DNA of 64,000 bases from Hibiscus mutabilis (Eukaryota > Streptophyta > Magnoliopsida > Malvales > Malvaceae), in assembly GCA_019671005.1 (NCBI GenBank), contig CM033732.1, forward strand, positions 8,030,886 to 8,094,885, given 5' to 3'. Of the stretch, positions 9,071 through 19,803 are shown one piece after another. The first letter of the stretch is position 1; each line of letters begins with the position of its first letter. The notes beneath the pieces were generated by a model. That model had not been told where the DNA came from. It searched no databases and was given only the letters and a program-made list of their open reading frames with translations. A program made the position numbers and the translations under genes.

Positions 9071-12000
9071 ATGACAAAAAGAGTGGATGCTCTAGTATAC
9101 TACAATGGCGAGATGATCCCTAATGCCGAAATTAGTGTCATATTCTAGTCCCCCCAACAATGTTAAGATACAAATTCTGAGGGGAGTAACATATGAAAGG
9201 CTAAAGCGAGCGCTAACGAAGAAAGTTTCACATGCTTCCGGGAGGGAATTATAGTCAATGAGGTATCGACTATCTTCGTCGTTAGATCTGTTGTATTTTA
9301 CAATATTTGATGTTCAGAACGACGAAGATATCCAAATAATGCTCGATACCTATAACGAGTATTCCATGGGATGGCCCATAGAGCTCTTCGTAACATTTTC
9401 TAAATGAAATGTCAGAGGGCAGACTGCGGTGCCAAATTGGCTTCGAGCAAATCTTAAATTCGACCCAAATGTTCATAGTCTTACATCAAGTTTGCGACAA
9501 GGCTTCTCCTTACTAAGTACGGGCAATGACCAGGCTTCATCATCTTCTGCCTCTAGGCTAAGGCATTCTTGCGTAGCCAGGTTCGACTTAGACTTGAACA
9601 TACCACCAACACAACACTCAACGTACAATCCATACAGTACTAGTGTAGGAGCATCATCATCTACTCGGACATCTTACCGTGAAGAGTTTTACCCATACGT
9701 AGATGATTTCTAAGACGAAAAACACTCAACTTATATCTTGAGTGTAGCACTGTCATCATCTACGGGGTGGTCCTACCATGAAGAGTTTTACCATTTCGAT
9801 GATTTCTCATCGATGATGAGACATTCATGTGCTGCTGAAGTGGACCTAGATATTGGACATAAGCATCGTCAGTGATCTTCTGATCAGGCTACGGCTGCAG
9901 AACCTAGTAGGGTACATATTGCCGATGAATCAGAACTATACCATTTTTAAAGGGATAATTCTGACGAGGAACTGCTCAGGGAGCCCAGGCCCGAAGGTGA
10001 CGAGATGAGTTTATTTCATGAAGAACCAACAGACCTTGATGAGCCAGTAAATATGGAGGATGATGTAGACATTACTCTAGAGGATGATGCAGAGGAAGAA
10101 CCTATAGAAGTTACTACCCCACGCAGTTCTACTAGACCATGCAACCACTTAGCGTATTACGATCTACAATCCCACTTCACAACAGTGGTATAGAATGATT
10201 CTATGCTACATAATTTCCAAATTTCCCATAGTTGGAGATGTTCAACGAACGAAACGATGGTGAACTAAAAAATGGAATGGTCTTCAGGACTAAAAAATTA
10301 GCGGAGGGTGCGATCAAACATTACAACATACGTAACTCAGTTATGTTCACGGTGAGGAAAATTGAAGCGCACAAATACATCGCTGATTGTCCTCACAAGT
10401 ACGAAGAATGTAAATGGAGGGTCCGTGTATCACACTTGAAGAGGATGAATAACCAGTGGCAGATAACGAGACACGACGGACCTCATACATGCTCCGTGGC
10501 AAGCCTGAGTTAAGATCATCCTAACTTGGATGTACACGTGCTTGCTGATCATATCCTCCTACTCGTGAAAGCAAATTTACGCGTATTTGTGCCGGTATGT
10601 ATAGATTCGATTAAATCTTAATTCACGTACACGGTTAAATACGATAAGGCATGGTTTGCAAGATATTGTGCCATCCAACAACTGTATGGGTAGTGGGAGG
10701 AATCGTACAGTGAGCTGCGAAAATGGCTGAAGGTGATGCAGAAATACAACCCAAGAACAGTTGTACAACTAGAGACAAAGCCAAGATACTACAATGATCG
10801 GGTCGTAGATGGGGAGTGCCAATTTTTTCATTTTTTCTGGACATTCCCACAATGCATTAAGGCTTTTCGCCACTACAAGCCGATGCTGCAGATCAACGAC
10901 ACATTCTTGTATGACAGATACACCCAGATCCTTCTACTGGAAGTTGCACAAAACGGTAATAAAAAATGTATTCCTGTAGCGTTCGCAATCATTGAAAAGG
11001 AAGATATCCCTTCGTGGACGTTTTTTTCTCACCAACCTGTGCATGCATGTCTTATGCCGGGTTCTGCGATCAAGAGAATACGAGATATGTATTATTTCAG
11101 ACAGATTTGTAGGGATATGGGGATCAATCCAACGTTTAGGCCAATCTTGGGAACCTCCATATATTCATCACCGGTACTGTCTATGACACATTACTGCCAA
11201 TCACTACCAAAGATATAAGAATGATGATGAGCGTATAATGGTTCTTCGCATGGGTACGCCTTTCACTCTTAAAATTATTAATTAAAAGGCTTTTACTATT
11301 ATTTATCATTAATTATTTCGTCTTTTATTGAATAGGCAACGCACACTGAGTAGATCAGGTTCAGGAGTTGCAAAAAGAGTTGAGAGATAGAAGTTTAGCT
11401 GGATATAACTATCTTATTAATATTCCGAGGGAGAAATGGCTACGATGTTATGATGGGGGTCGTCGATATGGTCAAGGCGACATATTATCGACTCGTTAAA
11501 CTTTTTGCAAACCTCAGAAAATAAGCAATAAATTAGATGGTAGGTGGCCACACATTTCATCCAGATCTCCAGCAAAAATTTCAAATATACCGTGCGCACG
11601 CAAACGCGTTGGGTACAACATGCTTCTCTCGTCACGAACATCGCTTTACGGTTACTGAATTTTCTCGACCGCTTGAAGGAATATCATAGAACAGTTGCAT
11701 TGTTAATCTAGAAGAGAAAAGATGCGATTGCGGCGTCTTCCAGACATTCAAGTACCTGTGTGTGCACGTCTTTACTGCATGTGCATCCTTTTATTTCAAC
11801 GTAATGACCCTCGTTGATCCTATATACCGACTTGAAAATGTATTCAAGGTATACTGATTCGAGTTTCCTCTAATCGAAAATGAACGTGATCATGATGTAG
11901 TTGACGATGAACCTAAGATACGACTAGATGAATCCCTGCGACGCAACAAAAAAGGTAGCCCAAAGTCAACTAGGATTCACTGTGCCGAGGATATGGTTCC

Positions 12001-12100
12001 TCGAGAACGGACCAGACAACCTAAGCTGTGTAGTAATTGTAGGAACCCTGGGCACGACATCAGAAAATGTCCTTATAGGACCTGCCCTCGATTCAACTAA
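9071..12100 (+). pseudogene. MuDR-type MULE transposase, decayed
   Basis: The reading frame starts MTKRVDALVYYNGEMIPN. A PB1-like segment (MRYRLSSSLDLLYF, DEDIQIMLDTY) and an acidic linker (to about 10160) follow. Then comes the MuDR N-terminal DNA-binding domain (GMVFRTKKLAEGAIKHYNI, CPHKYEECKWRVRV, HTCSVASLS) and the DDE core region (INDTFLYDRYTQILLLEVAQ, CIPVAFAIIEKED). A SWIM zinc finger (CDCGVFQTFKYLCVHVFTAC, from 11722) and a CCHC knuckle (CSNCRNPGHDIRKCPY, near 12028-12076) close it, with a stop at 12098-12100. An intron probably lies near 11253-11335. There are several frameshifts and stops (for example TAG after SVIF near 9146, TAA after ASLS at 10511), so the enzyme is inactive. Domain order and length match autonomous plant MULEs. 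Confidence 0.88.
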
Positions 12101-12150
12101 TTGTACTTCTAAACCTTCCAACCTACGCTTTCTTGTTTTCATAACATTTT

Positions 12151-12700
12151 AACGCGATTTCTACAGCCTTTACGCTCCGATTTCTGAACCATTGTAAACA
12201 TGTGTTCTCGTACTACGACGTGAAAGTTAAATAACAAGAAAAAATATGCCTCAACATACTACAAAATCGACTCAAACTTGACTACAACCCATGTTCCCAT
12301 ATTTTTTAAGGCTTTTGAACATGGCTAGATAGTGTTTTTAACACGATTTCTACAGCCTTTAGGATGCCTTACACGCTCCAATTTCTGAACCATTGTAAGC
12401 ATGTGTTCCCGTACTACGACGTGAAAGTTAGTTAACAAGGAAAAATAACCCGCAACGTACCACAATATCGACTAAAACATGACTACCGACCCATGTTTCC
12501 ATGTTCTTCATGCAAAGAAACATGGCAATATAGCATTTTTAACGCGATTTCTACAGCATTGTAACATTTACAATGCATTATACACGTCGATTTTCATACA
12601 ATTTTCAAGAGATGTATCAGTAGTATGTTGTAAAAGTACAAACCTAAGAAAATTTATTCCCCAACACCATGCAAATTTACCGTAAACATGCCCATCGAGC
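12151..12700. repeat. Tandem ~190-200 bp repeats in the MULE 3' region
   Basis: Three direct copies begin with AACRCGATTTCTACAGC at 12151, 12340 and 12541. The first two share CTCCRATTTCTGAACCATTG and CGTACTACGACGTGAAAGTT and are nearly complete; the third diverges after about 60 bases. They lie between the transposase stop and the right-end hairpin motifs. Confidence 0.8.
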
Positions 12701-12793
12701 CCTGTTTAAACAACTACAATCACAAAACGTTCAATTTGAAAACATCTCGCCGATTCGTTTGAAAATAGCGTCGAATGGTTTGAAAATCAAGCC

Positions 12794-12929
12794 GAACTCG
12801 CGTCATGTGGGCCTCGAGTTGGTTTTATTTCTTAAAATAATCGAATGATGTATATTATAATCTACATCGGACAGAACTCGCGCTCTACGAAATGCGAGTT
12901 CGGAAAACACGCATGACAGAGCGCGAGTA
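12794..12929. repeat. Right subterminal ACTCGCG/CGCGAGT motifs
   Basis: Three inverted motifs lie at 12794-12821, 12874-12901 and 12905-12929, just inside the right terminal repeat. They mirror the cluster at 4970-5265. Confidence 0.78.
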
Positions 12930-12930
12930 G

Positions 12931-13030
12931 TACCTACGTGGACCGAAAGGGGGTATTTTTCCAAATCTTGTTTTGGGGGGTGTTTTTCCAAAATAAAAAT
13001 CCCAAAAGGGAATATTTGGCCAATAACGCC
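12931..13030 (-). repeat. Right terminal inverted repeat of the MULE
   Basis: Reverse complement of the left end with small gaps. It is followed at once by the 9 bp target duplication TTGTCCTTT. Confidence 0.88.
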
Positions 13031-13467
13031 TTGTCCTTTGACTTAAATGAATTGTTTTCGTGGGTGATATACATTATTGCACGGAAATCAACTTTTGCAT
13101 TTTTTTTATAAAAATATATGTATAATTATAAAAATCAATATATAAAATATTATATATTAAATAAAATATTATTTTTCTAGGTAATTAGTGTGTAAATAAT
13201 TAATAAAATAAATTCTTTTAAATAAGTCAACTTATAAAATAATACTATCATATATTTAATTTAAGAAAATTATTGTCTTATTTAGAATTATATAAGAAGG
13301 TATATCAATGAAAGACTTAAACGGAAATTATAATATAAAGTATTGGGTAAAATACTATAAATTTATATTAAGTTAAATTAAAAATAATTCAAATGACACA
13401 TGATAGAATTTTAAACATTCATTTGTGGATATTATAGGTTAAAAACTTCGGTTTTAATATATCCGAA

Positions 13468-14325
13468 CTTGTTTGGTGAACAAAGTTTTGAGTTTTTTTA
13501 ATAGTCTAAAGGTAATTATTTTTAAAGATTTGACTGGTCAAATCCGTTAATTTGGTTGTTTGGTAAACATATAATTGTAACAACGGATTGGGGTCATCTA
13601 AAATTGAAAAAGCCGTTTCTAACAACTTTATGGGTTAAGAGGATTGAATACAAGAGTTGTAAAAAATCTTTTGTCCTTGAGAATTACAAATGGGGTTCTC
13701 CAAATGACCTAAATTTGAATAACTCATTTGAAGTAAGACATATCCTCATATATAATTTAAATAATTGTTTTGTCTTCAAATATATGAGATCAATATACAT
13801 GCTTTAAAAATATTTAAATTTAATAATTAAAAATTGTATTAAAAAGATAATTTCATAAATAAGAAATTAATATATACATCATTCAAATAAGTTTAATAAT
13901 AATATTAAAAAATAAATTTTTATAATCTAATACATATTATTATATAGTGATCGATCCATAAACTTTTTTGAGGTTGGACACAAGTCAAAATATTTTTTAG
14001 AGTCAAGTTATAAAAATCTAAAATTACAGGATGGGCAACAGTCATAAAAAATAAGAAAATTAAAGTCAAGTGTTTAAACTTTGAAAAGTTCAGTGTGAAC
14101 ACAATCACAGGTCCACCCAACTATACATGTGGATATGCCATCGTTAACCTATATCAAATATTGATAATCAATCAACTGTTTAAACAAATATTGAATATAA
14201 TCATGTCCTTATATGTCATTTTGTTTGTTCAAATAAGTAAACTACCAACTAATCGAATTAGCTAATATAATTCACTATCAATTATGAGCTAATATAATAT
14301 GCTAATTGTCAAATAGTACCTATAT
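13468..14325. mobile_element. hAT-like MITE, copy 3, with a nested MITE
   Basis: Starts CTTGTTTGGTGAAC and ends near GCTAATTGTCAAATAGTACC. Internal blocks AAAAAGATAATTTCATAAAT and AATATTGATAATCAATCAACT match copies 1 and 2. A second MITE at 13946-14143 interrupts it. Host sequence resumes with ATATCAAATATTGATAATC, collinear with copy 2. Confidence 0.55.
13946..14143. mobile_element. Small MITE nested in another MITE
   Basis: Begins AGTGATCGATCC and ends GATATGCCATCG. It shares the internal order of the better preserved copy at 18006-18231 (AAAAATCTAAAATT.., GTTTAAACTTTGAAAAGTT, CACCCAAC). Flanks TTATTATAT and TTAACCTAT are a degraded 9 bp duplication at best. Confidence 0.5.
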
Positions 14326-14812
14326 ATATATATATTAGTTTAAGGTAGTGGAAATGATCTATATAATATTTTCTAAAAAATTAAAATAAGATAAATCAAT
14401 AAATAGCAATGCTTTGAAGGAGATGTCTTAAAATTTTTAATTTTCTTGATAAATTAAAAATGGAGACTTTTACTTTTATGAGTTTTTTTAAATATACGTA
14501 AAAGAATGCAGCTTCCACAATAATGATAATGGATGAAATTGTTTATAATCTCAAATATCCTCAATAGGGAATGAGTACAAAGAAAGCAAAATTAAATACA
14601 ACTTTCTTTATTAATGTGGTATTTATATCCCAGGATCCATTCAATATTTGAGAAGGTTATAATTCAATATTAATCTGAAAAATCGGGTTAACAAAAAAAT
14701 CATTTAAAAATGGGTTGGACCTTGGCTCAACATTCAAGTTTTAGATCAAAAATCAATTCGACTTATTTTAAATTATTTAATTTTAAAATTTATACAATTT
14801 ATATACTATAAT
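14326..14812. other. AT-rich intergenic sequence
   Basis: A short TA run at 14325-14338, then AT-rich sequence without a supported gene, repeat boundary or RNA. Confidence 0.5.
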
Positions 14813-14814
14813 TT

Positions 14815-15361
14815 TTTTGACAAGAATATGGGTCTCGTTAAAAACTCCCTCATAACCGGATTCTGATAACATTAGAATCCGATCAGCAGAAGAAAAAAAA
14901 AGTGCCCTAATTATATTAAAACTCAAAATGAAAAGACTTACAAATGAACAATACACCCACTATACCTTGTGTCAGTATCAACGTCCTGGCAACAACTATG
15001 ATAGAAAGCCAAATAGCACTCATAAAACACTGGTAAAAGCTAATGCAACCACGCCAACAATTTCAAAAGCACTCACAAAAATCACAACACATTACCATGT
15101 GAAGAATTTAGTATGCAACCCATAACATTGGAGACGAACGGGAAATTTCATCTTTCGCTAATCTGTCGGCATACGAATTGGCCGACGGTGGACAAACGTA
15201 AATTTCCAGGATAAAGTCCTTCTAAAATGTCTGCACAGCTGAATGTCTTTAGAGAAAATTGATGGAATAGAAACCTGATTATTTATCCATTCTACCACCA
15301 ATTGATAATCAGACTCGATAATAAGGGAGTGCGATGCTACCCATTTGGAATCAGCACTCAC
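14815..15361 (-). pseudogene. LINE-like 3' fragment with RNase H remnant
   Basis: The minus-strand frame at 15158-15361 reads SHSLIIESDYQLVVEWINNQ and later FTFVHRRPIRMPTD. This is the ESD..VV..I and HV.R..N..AD-like pattern of the plant RNase H (RVT_3) domain at the C-terminus of LINE ORF2 proteins. The normally conserved ADRLA block is broken by a stop. A T-run at about 14811-14817 could be the reversed poly(A) tail. No reverse transcriptase is left, so the fragment is 5'-truncated. A stray host RNase H-like gene piece cannot be excluded. Confidence 0.55.
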
Positions 15362-16390
15362 AATAATATATATTTATTTTTTATAAAAATAAAAAATAAA
15401 TATAATGTCATAGAATATTTTCCCTAGAATAAATGTTAAAATATGTTGAGTTATCTAGAACTCAAATTTGAATAGAACACTAATAAAAGAAAATATTGAA
15501 ATACTAAAAGTTATTTTTTTAAAAAATATATATATATTTAGAAAAAATTGAAAAAATGGACTTGATAATATGCAGGGCCTAAATATCGTTTTTTTATAAA
15601 AAAATTAAAAGTCATATTTGATTTTTTATTGAAATCTTGATAAAATTAACAAAAAGCTATTAATTCTTTAAACATCTAGATTTGAGTTCCACCTTGCATT
15701 TTGTCAATTACATATTACTTAAAATTATAAATTTACCTTATAACTTTAAAAAACTCACATCCTAACCGAACTGAATTTGTAAAATCATATATAAGAATAT
15801 TATGCTTAAAATAGACCTGATTCATAATTTTTTTTACTGCTGTTTTTTCTATCCTTAATTATGAAGGGTTTTTTTTTGGAAAGCAAGAGAAGTATAGAAA
15901 CAATAAAAATTCCTACATAATTTTGGAACTTTAAGGTTTCTAGTCGTTTTCTCTCTCATTATCTCATGATATTTGTAGTCGAGACTTTTCTATTAATCTT
16001 GAAGGAAACGTAAAATTCTAACCTATTGAAAGCTTCTACTTCTATCTTGTTCATGTACATTTGTCATTCCTCATTTGAATAATGTTTGCCTTCTCGTATC
16101 ATTTTTTAATAGTCTAAAGATGATTAAAAAGTAATATTTGTTCATAGATATTTTTATCCCCTTGACAATGCACAAACACTTGCAGACAAAGCGATTAAAC
16201 TTAAGTCTCTTAAGAGGAACATCTTTCGTTTTTCCACTGAGACCACTTGTTGGGTTTTCTCAAATCATTTTAAATGCAATATGAATATAGCATAAAAATT
16301 TAAAATATAATAATATATAATCATTAAGAATATAATAAAAATTATTAACATCTCAAATATATAAATCCAAGTAAAAGCTATAGAGGAAAT
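15362..16390. other. AT-rich intergenic sequence
   Basis: No gene, RNA or bounded repeat recognised; frequent A/T runs. Confidence 0.5.
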
Positions 16391-16394
16391 AAGA

Positions 16395-16490
16395 TATCTA
16401 TTAATTGGTCAAGTGGTCAAAAATACTTATATTATCTTATTTTGTGTGAATTCGACTCACGACAATTAAAATTATAGCAAAAGAAAAATG
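16395..16490 (+). repeat. Possible tRNA-derived SINE
   Basis: TTGGTCAAGTGGTCAAA resembles an A box. GTGTGAATTCGACTCACG about 45 bases later resembles a B box, and AAAATTATAGCAAAAGAAAAA follows as an A-rich tail. The fit is loose. Confidence 0.4.
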
Positions 16491-16763
16491 AGCAGGGAAA
16501 GAGAGAGATTATTATGTTAGGTAAGCCGCCTAGGGTGTTAGTTGAATTACTTGCACATGGCCACATGGTGGTGGGTAAGGTTTCTCATTCTTACACGACA
16601 ACATGCCAACCGACAATCACTCACCTTCGAACCTTGAAACAACAACTAACGTTGCCAACAATCACTATTCTTCTAGCAGATGAACCAATCAACCACCTAC
16701 CAGTTTGAGCTGTTCAAAGCTTCCCCTTTAATTCTTTTTAAAACAGAAAAGCCTTCCCATTTT

Positions 16764-16774
16764 CCTATATATAC
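16764..16774 (+). promoter_or_regulatory. TATA box of AG-peptide gene 2
   Basis: CTATATATACA lies about 125 bases before the ATG at 16889, with a C/A-rich leader after it, like the promoter of copy 1. Confidence 0.6.
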
Positions 16775-16888
16775 ATCCGCAAACACAAAACTGTTGTATT
16801 CCTAACCAACTGTGAAAATCTTAGTATTATTTCTCAATTTTTTCCTGTCTAAAATTTCCATTTGTTTTTGTTAACTCAGAAATTAGAA

Positions 16889-17092
16889 ATGGCGGAAGTT
16901 TGCTTCTCCAAGGCCATTATGATGTTCGTTGTTGCGGTTGTCCTCTCAGTACCCACCACTGTATCGGCTCAGGACAGTGCGGCGGCACCTTCCCCGACAA
17001 TGGCCACCGGAGCCGCCTTCTCTATGCCGGTTTCGGGTGTTGCTGTTACATTCTCTCTTATTGTTTCTTTTCTTGCTCTTATGAAGCAGTGA
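16889..17092 (+). CDS. Arabinogalactan peptide (short GPI-anchored AGP), copy 2
   Basis: A 67-residue single-exon gene. The ATG at 16889 was preferred over the upstream in-frame ATG at 16862, because it gives a clean signal peptide (MAEVCFSKAIMMFVV..., ending TVSA) and has an AGAAATGGC context identical to copy 1. The mature core is short, with AAAPSPT as the hydroxyproline/arabinogalactan site. It is followed by a small-residue GPI attachment region and a hydrophobic tail ending FLALMKQ. The product should reach the cell surface on a GPI anchor. It shares with copy 1 the SAQ cleavage site, the APSP core and the (A/V)V(T/V)FSLIV tail, so the two are paralogues now about 16 kb apart with a MULE and MITEs between them. 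Confidence 0.85.
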   Translation: MAEVCFSKAIMMFVVAVVLSVPTTVSAQDSAAAPSPTMATGAAFSMPVSGVAVTFSLIVSFLALMKQ

Positions 17093-17146
17093 GTTTGCGG
17101 TGTTTTTTTTTTAGTGATTTATGTACTGCATTGTATTGAATTTATT

Positions 17147-17178
<32 letters not shown>
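17147..17178. repeat. (ATT)n microsatellite
   Basis: About ten ATT units in the 3' UTR or 3' flank of AG-peptide copy 2, 55 bases after its stop codon. Confidence 0.9.
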
Positions 17179-18005
17179 GTCTATTTGATTTGTAATAAAT
17201 AATATTATTGGTATATATATGTAAATGGTGTTCACTTTTGTGTAGATAGTTAAAGGTCTTATGATGTAATAATATCTGCTTTTTACCTTAAATTTATTTA
17301 TGTTTAAATGTGTTGGTTGTGACTGAAAATCAAGGGTGAAAGTATCAAGGTATAAGTTATAATTTAGCCGTTGTGTAGTAGATTACTATTGAATAGATCA
17401 ATTTAATCCTTATACTCAACATTTACGGACATTAAAATTATTTTCTAAATAGTAAATATTAACCTTTAAAAAATTTGGCATTATATGATTCTTTTCACTA
17501 GTACAACTAAAACATCAATTCAATAGTAGAGATACTAGTTTGAACCAGTTTTTATAATCAGAGGATTAATTTAAACTAATATCTATAATAGAAAAACTAA
17601 ATTAATTCATTCAATAATAGGGAGATAATATAATATAATCCATGTGCTTAAAATTTTTAATTGTATGGTGTCTGGCGTTAGCTACTATTGAGTTGGTCCT
17701 TGGTGGCCTCCATGATGACAATTCAATTCTACAATCCATATTCCTGATCGTTTCCATTACGCCTCACCGGCTAGCATTTCGCCGCTTTTATGTATATATT
17801 TATCACCAGTTGAGTTGCTTGTAGGATGGAGTTTTATAGAATTGGCTCCATTTTTTAATGCATCCATGAGTAAGAACAACTCATCCATCTCATTCTCTTC
17901 TTATGATCAACTAATATTTCTATATTCTAAAAGCTAATTATAAACGACACTTCCCACTTCCTAGTTATGACAAGTGATTTACAATAAAGAAGCTGCCGTC
18001 TCCTA
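17179..18005. other. Intergenic sequence
   Basis: No supported gene. The open frame around 17642-17824 has no start context or recognisable domain and is probably chance. Confidence 0.5.
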
Positions 18006-18231
18006 AGTGGCGGATCCAAAATTTTTGTTAGGGTGGGCATAAATCAAAATATTTATAAGGGTGGGCACAAGTAATAAAAATCTCAAATTTTTAGGATGTG
18101 CACAAATCATAAAAATAAAAAACTAAGGATTAATTCATAAAAATTAAAAAATTTAAAAATCAAATGTGTAAACTTTAAAAAGTTTAGGGTGAAATCTGAC
18201 CCACCCAACCTTTAACGTAGATACGCCACTG
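18006..18231. mobile_element. 226 bp MITE with perfect 9 bp TSD
   Basis: Begins AGTGGCGGATCC and ends GATACGCCACTG, so the ends are short inverted repeats around CAGTGGCG. It is flanked on both sides by CGTCTCCTA (17997-18005 and 18232-18240). A 9 bp duplication points to a Mutator-type transposase. Sister copy at 13946-14143. Confidence 0.85.
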
Positions 18232-18240
18232 CGTCTCCTA

Positions 18241-18822
18241 GTACAGAGTGAGGATGATATTCTTAAAACAGATGCACAAGTTGAACATGTCTGTATTCAA
18301 TCCTAGTGCAATGAATTTAAACAGAGCCTGATCTCTAATCACTCCATGTCCTGTCAAGATAAAAATGTTCATATTTTGAATCCAATAAGTGTCGCATTAG
18401 AAAAGTAGACGATATTTATCTTAAAAGATACAAATTCAAATCGTTTTGTCTATAAAATACATACGCATTGCCGTAAAAGGAAACCTCTTCATCTCCAATC
18501 CCTTTTCCTTTATCAACTAAACATATTTAAATGGCTTGTCACCAGAACACGTAGATTTTTCCTCATCTCCTCCGGTAGGTTTGTATTGTAAGATAATTAC
18601 AATAATGCCACTTTATATATATTGTCTTAGGGTTTGATATAATTTAAAGTGTGCCGTCTTCTTATTATTTCTTTCAACGGACGTCGTCTCTATAAATATT
18701 GACTCCATTCTGATGATTTTAGTTTTTAGGTTCCGTCGCGTCTTCATCGGACGTTCCACTCTTTGTTCTTAGTTCGCTTCGTCTTAATTTGGCTCTCACT
18801 TTTTCCAAGCTCTCCATTAGCG
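18241..18822. other. Intergenic sequence left of the chromovirus
   Basis: No gene recognised. It could include further decayed LTR sequence, but no boundary is visible. Confidence 0.4.
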
Positions 18823-19029
18823 TGATGAAATACAAATTCTTGATGCAGAAAACAGAATAAGAAATAGGGGATTAAGACACAGATAGAAGAGAGAGAAAGC
18901 GGATAAGCTTCATTCAGAGAGAAAAAAAAGGTATACGACCAAGAGAATATTCAAAATACAAGCATACCTTAGCTCGGGTTGAATGACCCCTTTTAAGACT
19001 CTCTAAACGACAACGTTTAGTTTATCACA
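18823..19029 (-). repeat. Possible 3' LTR remnant of the chromovirus
   Basis: Starts TGATGAAATAC and ends TTTATCACA, as a short TG..CA LTR could. It lies directly beyond the chromodomain end of pol. No partner LTR survives on the right, so it cannot be confirmed. Confidence 0.35.
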
Positions 19030-19032
19030 ATT

Positions 19033-19803
19033 TCAACAGAATAACAAACTTAAAACAACCAAAACAACAACTTTTTTACAAAGAAAAATAAAAGGCTGGT
19101 AACAATACTCCCTGCTCGAAGAACATCTTTGTCCTCGAAGATTGAAGTGAGCATAATCCTGCTGTAGCTTGTAAAAATTTTCCCAAGTAGCATCTTCCGG
19201 GAAAGAATTTGTCCACTCCACCAAAACTTCAGTAACAGCTCTGTTACCTCTTTTCACCATCCTCATATCCACAATTTTTAGGGGTTCCTTCACAATAGTA
19301 CCATTTGGTCCTATTACAAGCAAGTCAGATTTACAGGGAGCTGATCCAATATGCTTCTTGAGTTGAGACGTATGAAAAGTAGGATGAACCCGAGATCCAC
19401 TAGGCAGCTGTAATTTATATGCAACATTCCCTATTTTTGCAAGAATGAGATAGGGACCAAACCATTTTGGGGCCAGTTTTTGACATTTCCTTGAGTGCAC
19501 CGATTGTTGTCTATAGGGCTGAAGCTTCAAATAAAACCAACCCCCCACTGAGAATTTCCTATCACTCCTCTTCTTATCAGCTTGTTTCTTCATCCTGTCC
19601 ATGGCTCTTTGTAAATAAAACTTCAACATTTTCACAGTTGCCTCCCTAGCTTGCAAGCTTCTATCCATAGTAGCAACTAAAGATTCACCAGCTAAATAGG
19701 GTAGGTGCACAGTTGGTTCTTGCCCGTATAATGTTTGATAAGGAGCGGTCTTGATGGTAGAGTGATAAGAAGTATTATACCACCATTCAACCAATGACAA
19801 CCA
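19033..19803 (-). pseudogene. Chromovirus integrase C-terminus and chromodomain (3' part of pol)
   Basis: The minus-strand frame starts WLSLVEWWYNTSYHSTIKT, continues through the GPY-like region (KLAPKWFGPYLILAKIG, YKLQLPSGSRVHPTFHTSQL) and ends in a chromodomain (VTEVLVEWTNSFPEDATWEN). This domain set defines plant Ty3/gypsy chromoviruses; the chromodomain guides integration into chromatin. The frame is open, but upstream pol is displaced 8.9 kb to the right by a copia insertion. The other part starts at 28684 and the codons join exactly (..SK at 28684, W at 19803). Confidence 0.9.

Larger units (their letters stand above)
4838..13030 (+). mobile_element. Two-gene Mutator-like element (MULE), 8.2 kb
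   Basis: The ends are inverted repeats of about 100 bp. The left end GGTAATATTGG pairs with the right end read in reverse (GGCGTTATTGG), and pairing continues through GGAAAAACACCCCCC, GAAAAATACCCC and CACGTAGG. The element is flanked by 9 bp target duplications TTATCCTTT (4829-4837) and TTGTCCTTT (13031-13039), one mismatch, as expected for Mutator-type insertion. It carries a PMD (MAIN-like) pseudogene and a MuDR-type transposase pseudogene, both on the + strand and each with its own TATA box. Noncoding parts contain at least a dozen ACTCGCG..CGCGAGT inverted motifs and two sets of tandem duplications. Both genes have stops and frameshifts, so it could move only with help in trans. Confidence 0.9.

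Noticed and set aside
16862..16888. Upstream ATG of AG-peptide 2
   Set aside because: Adds nine residues before a good signal peptide; the ATG at 16889 has the same context as the paralogue.
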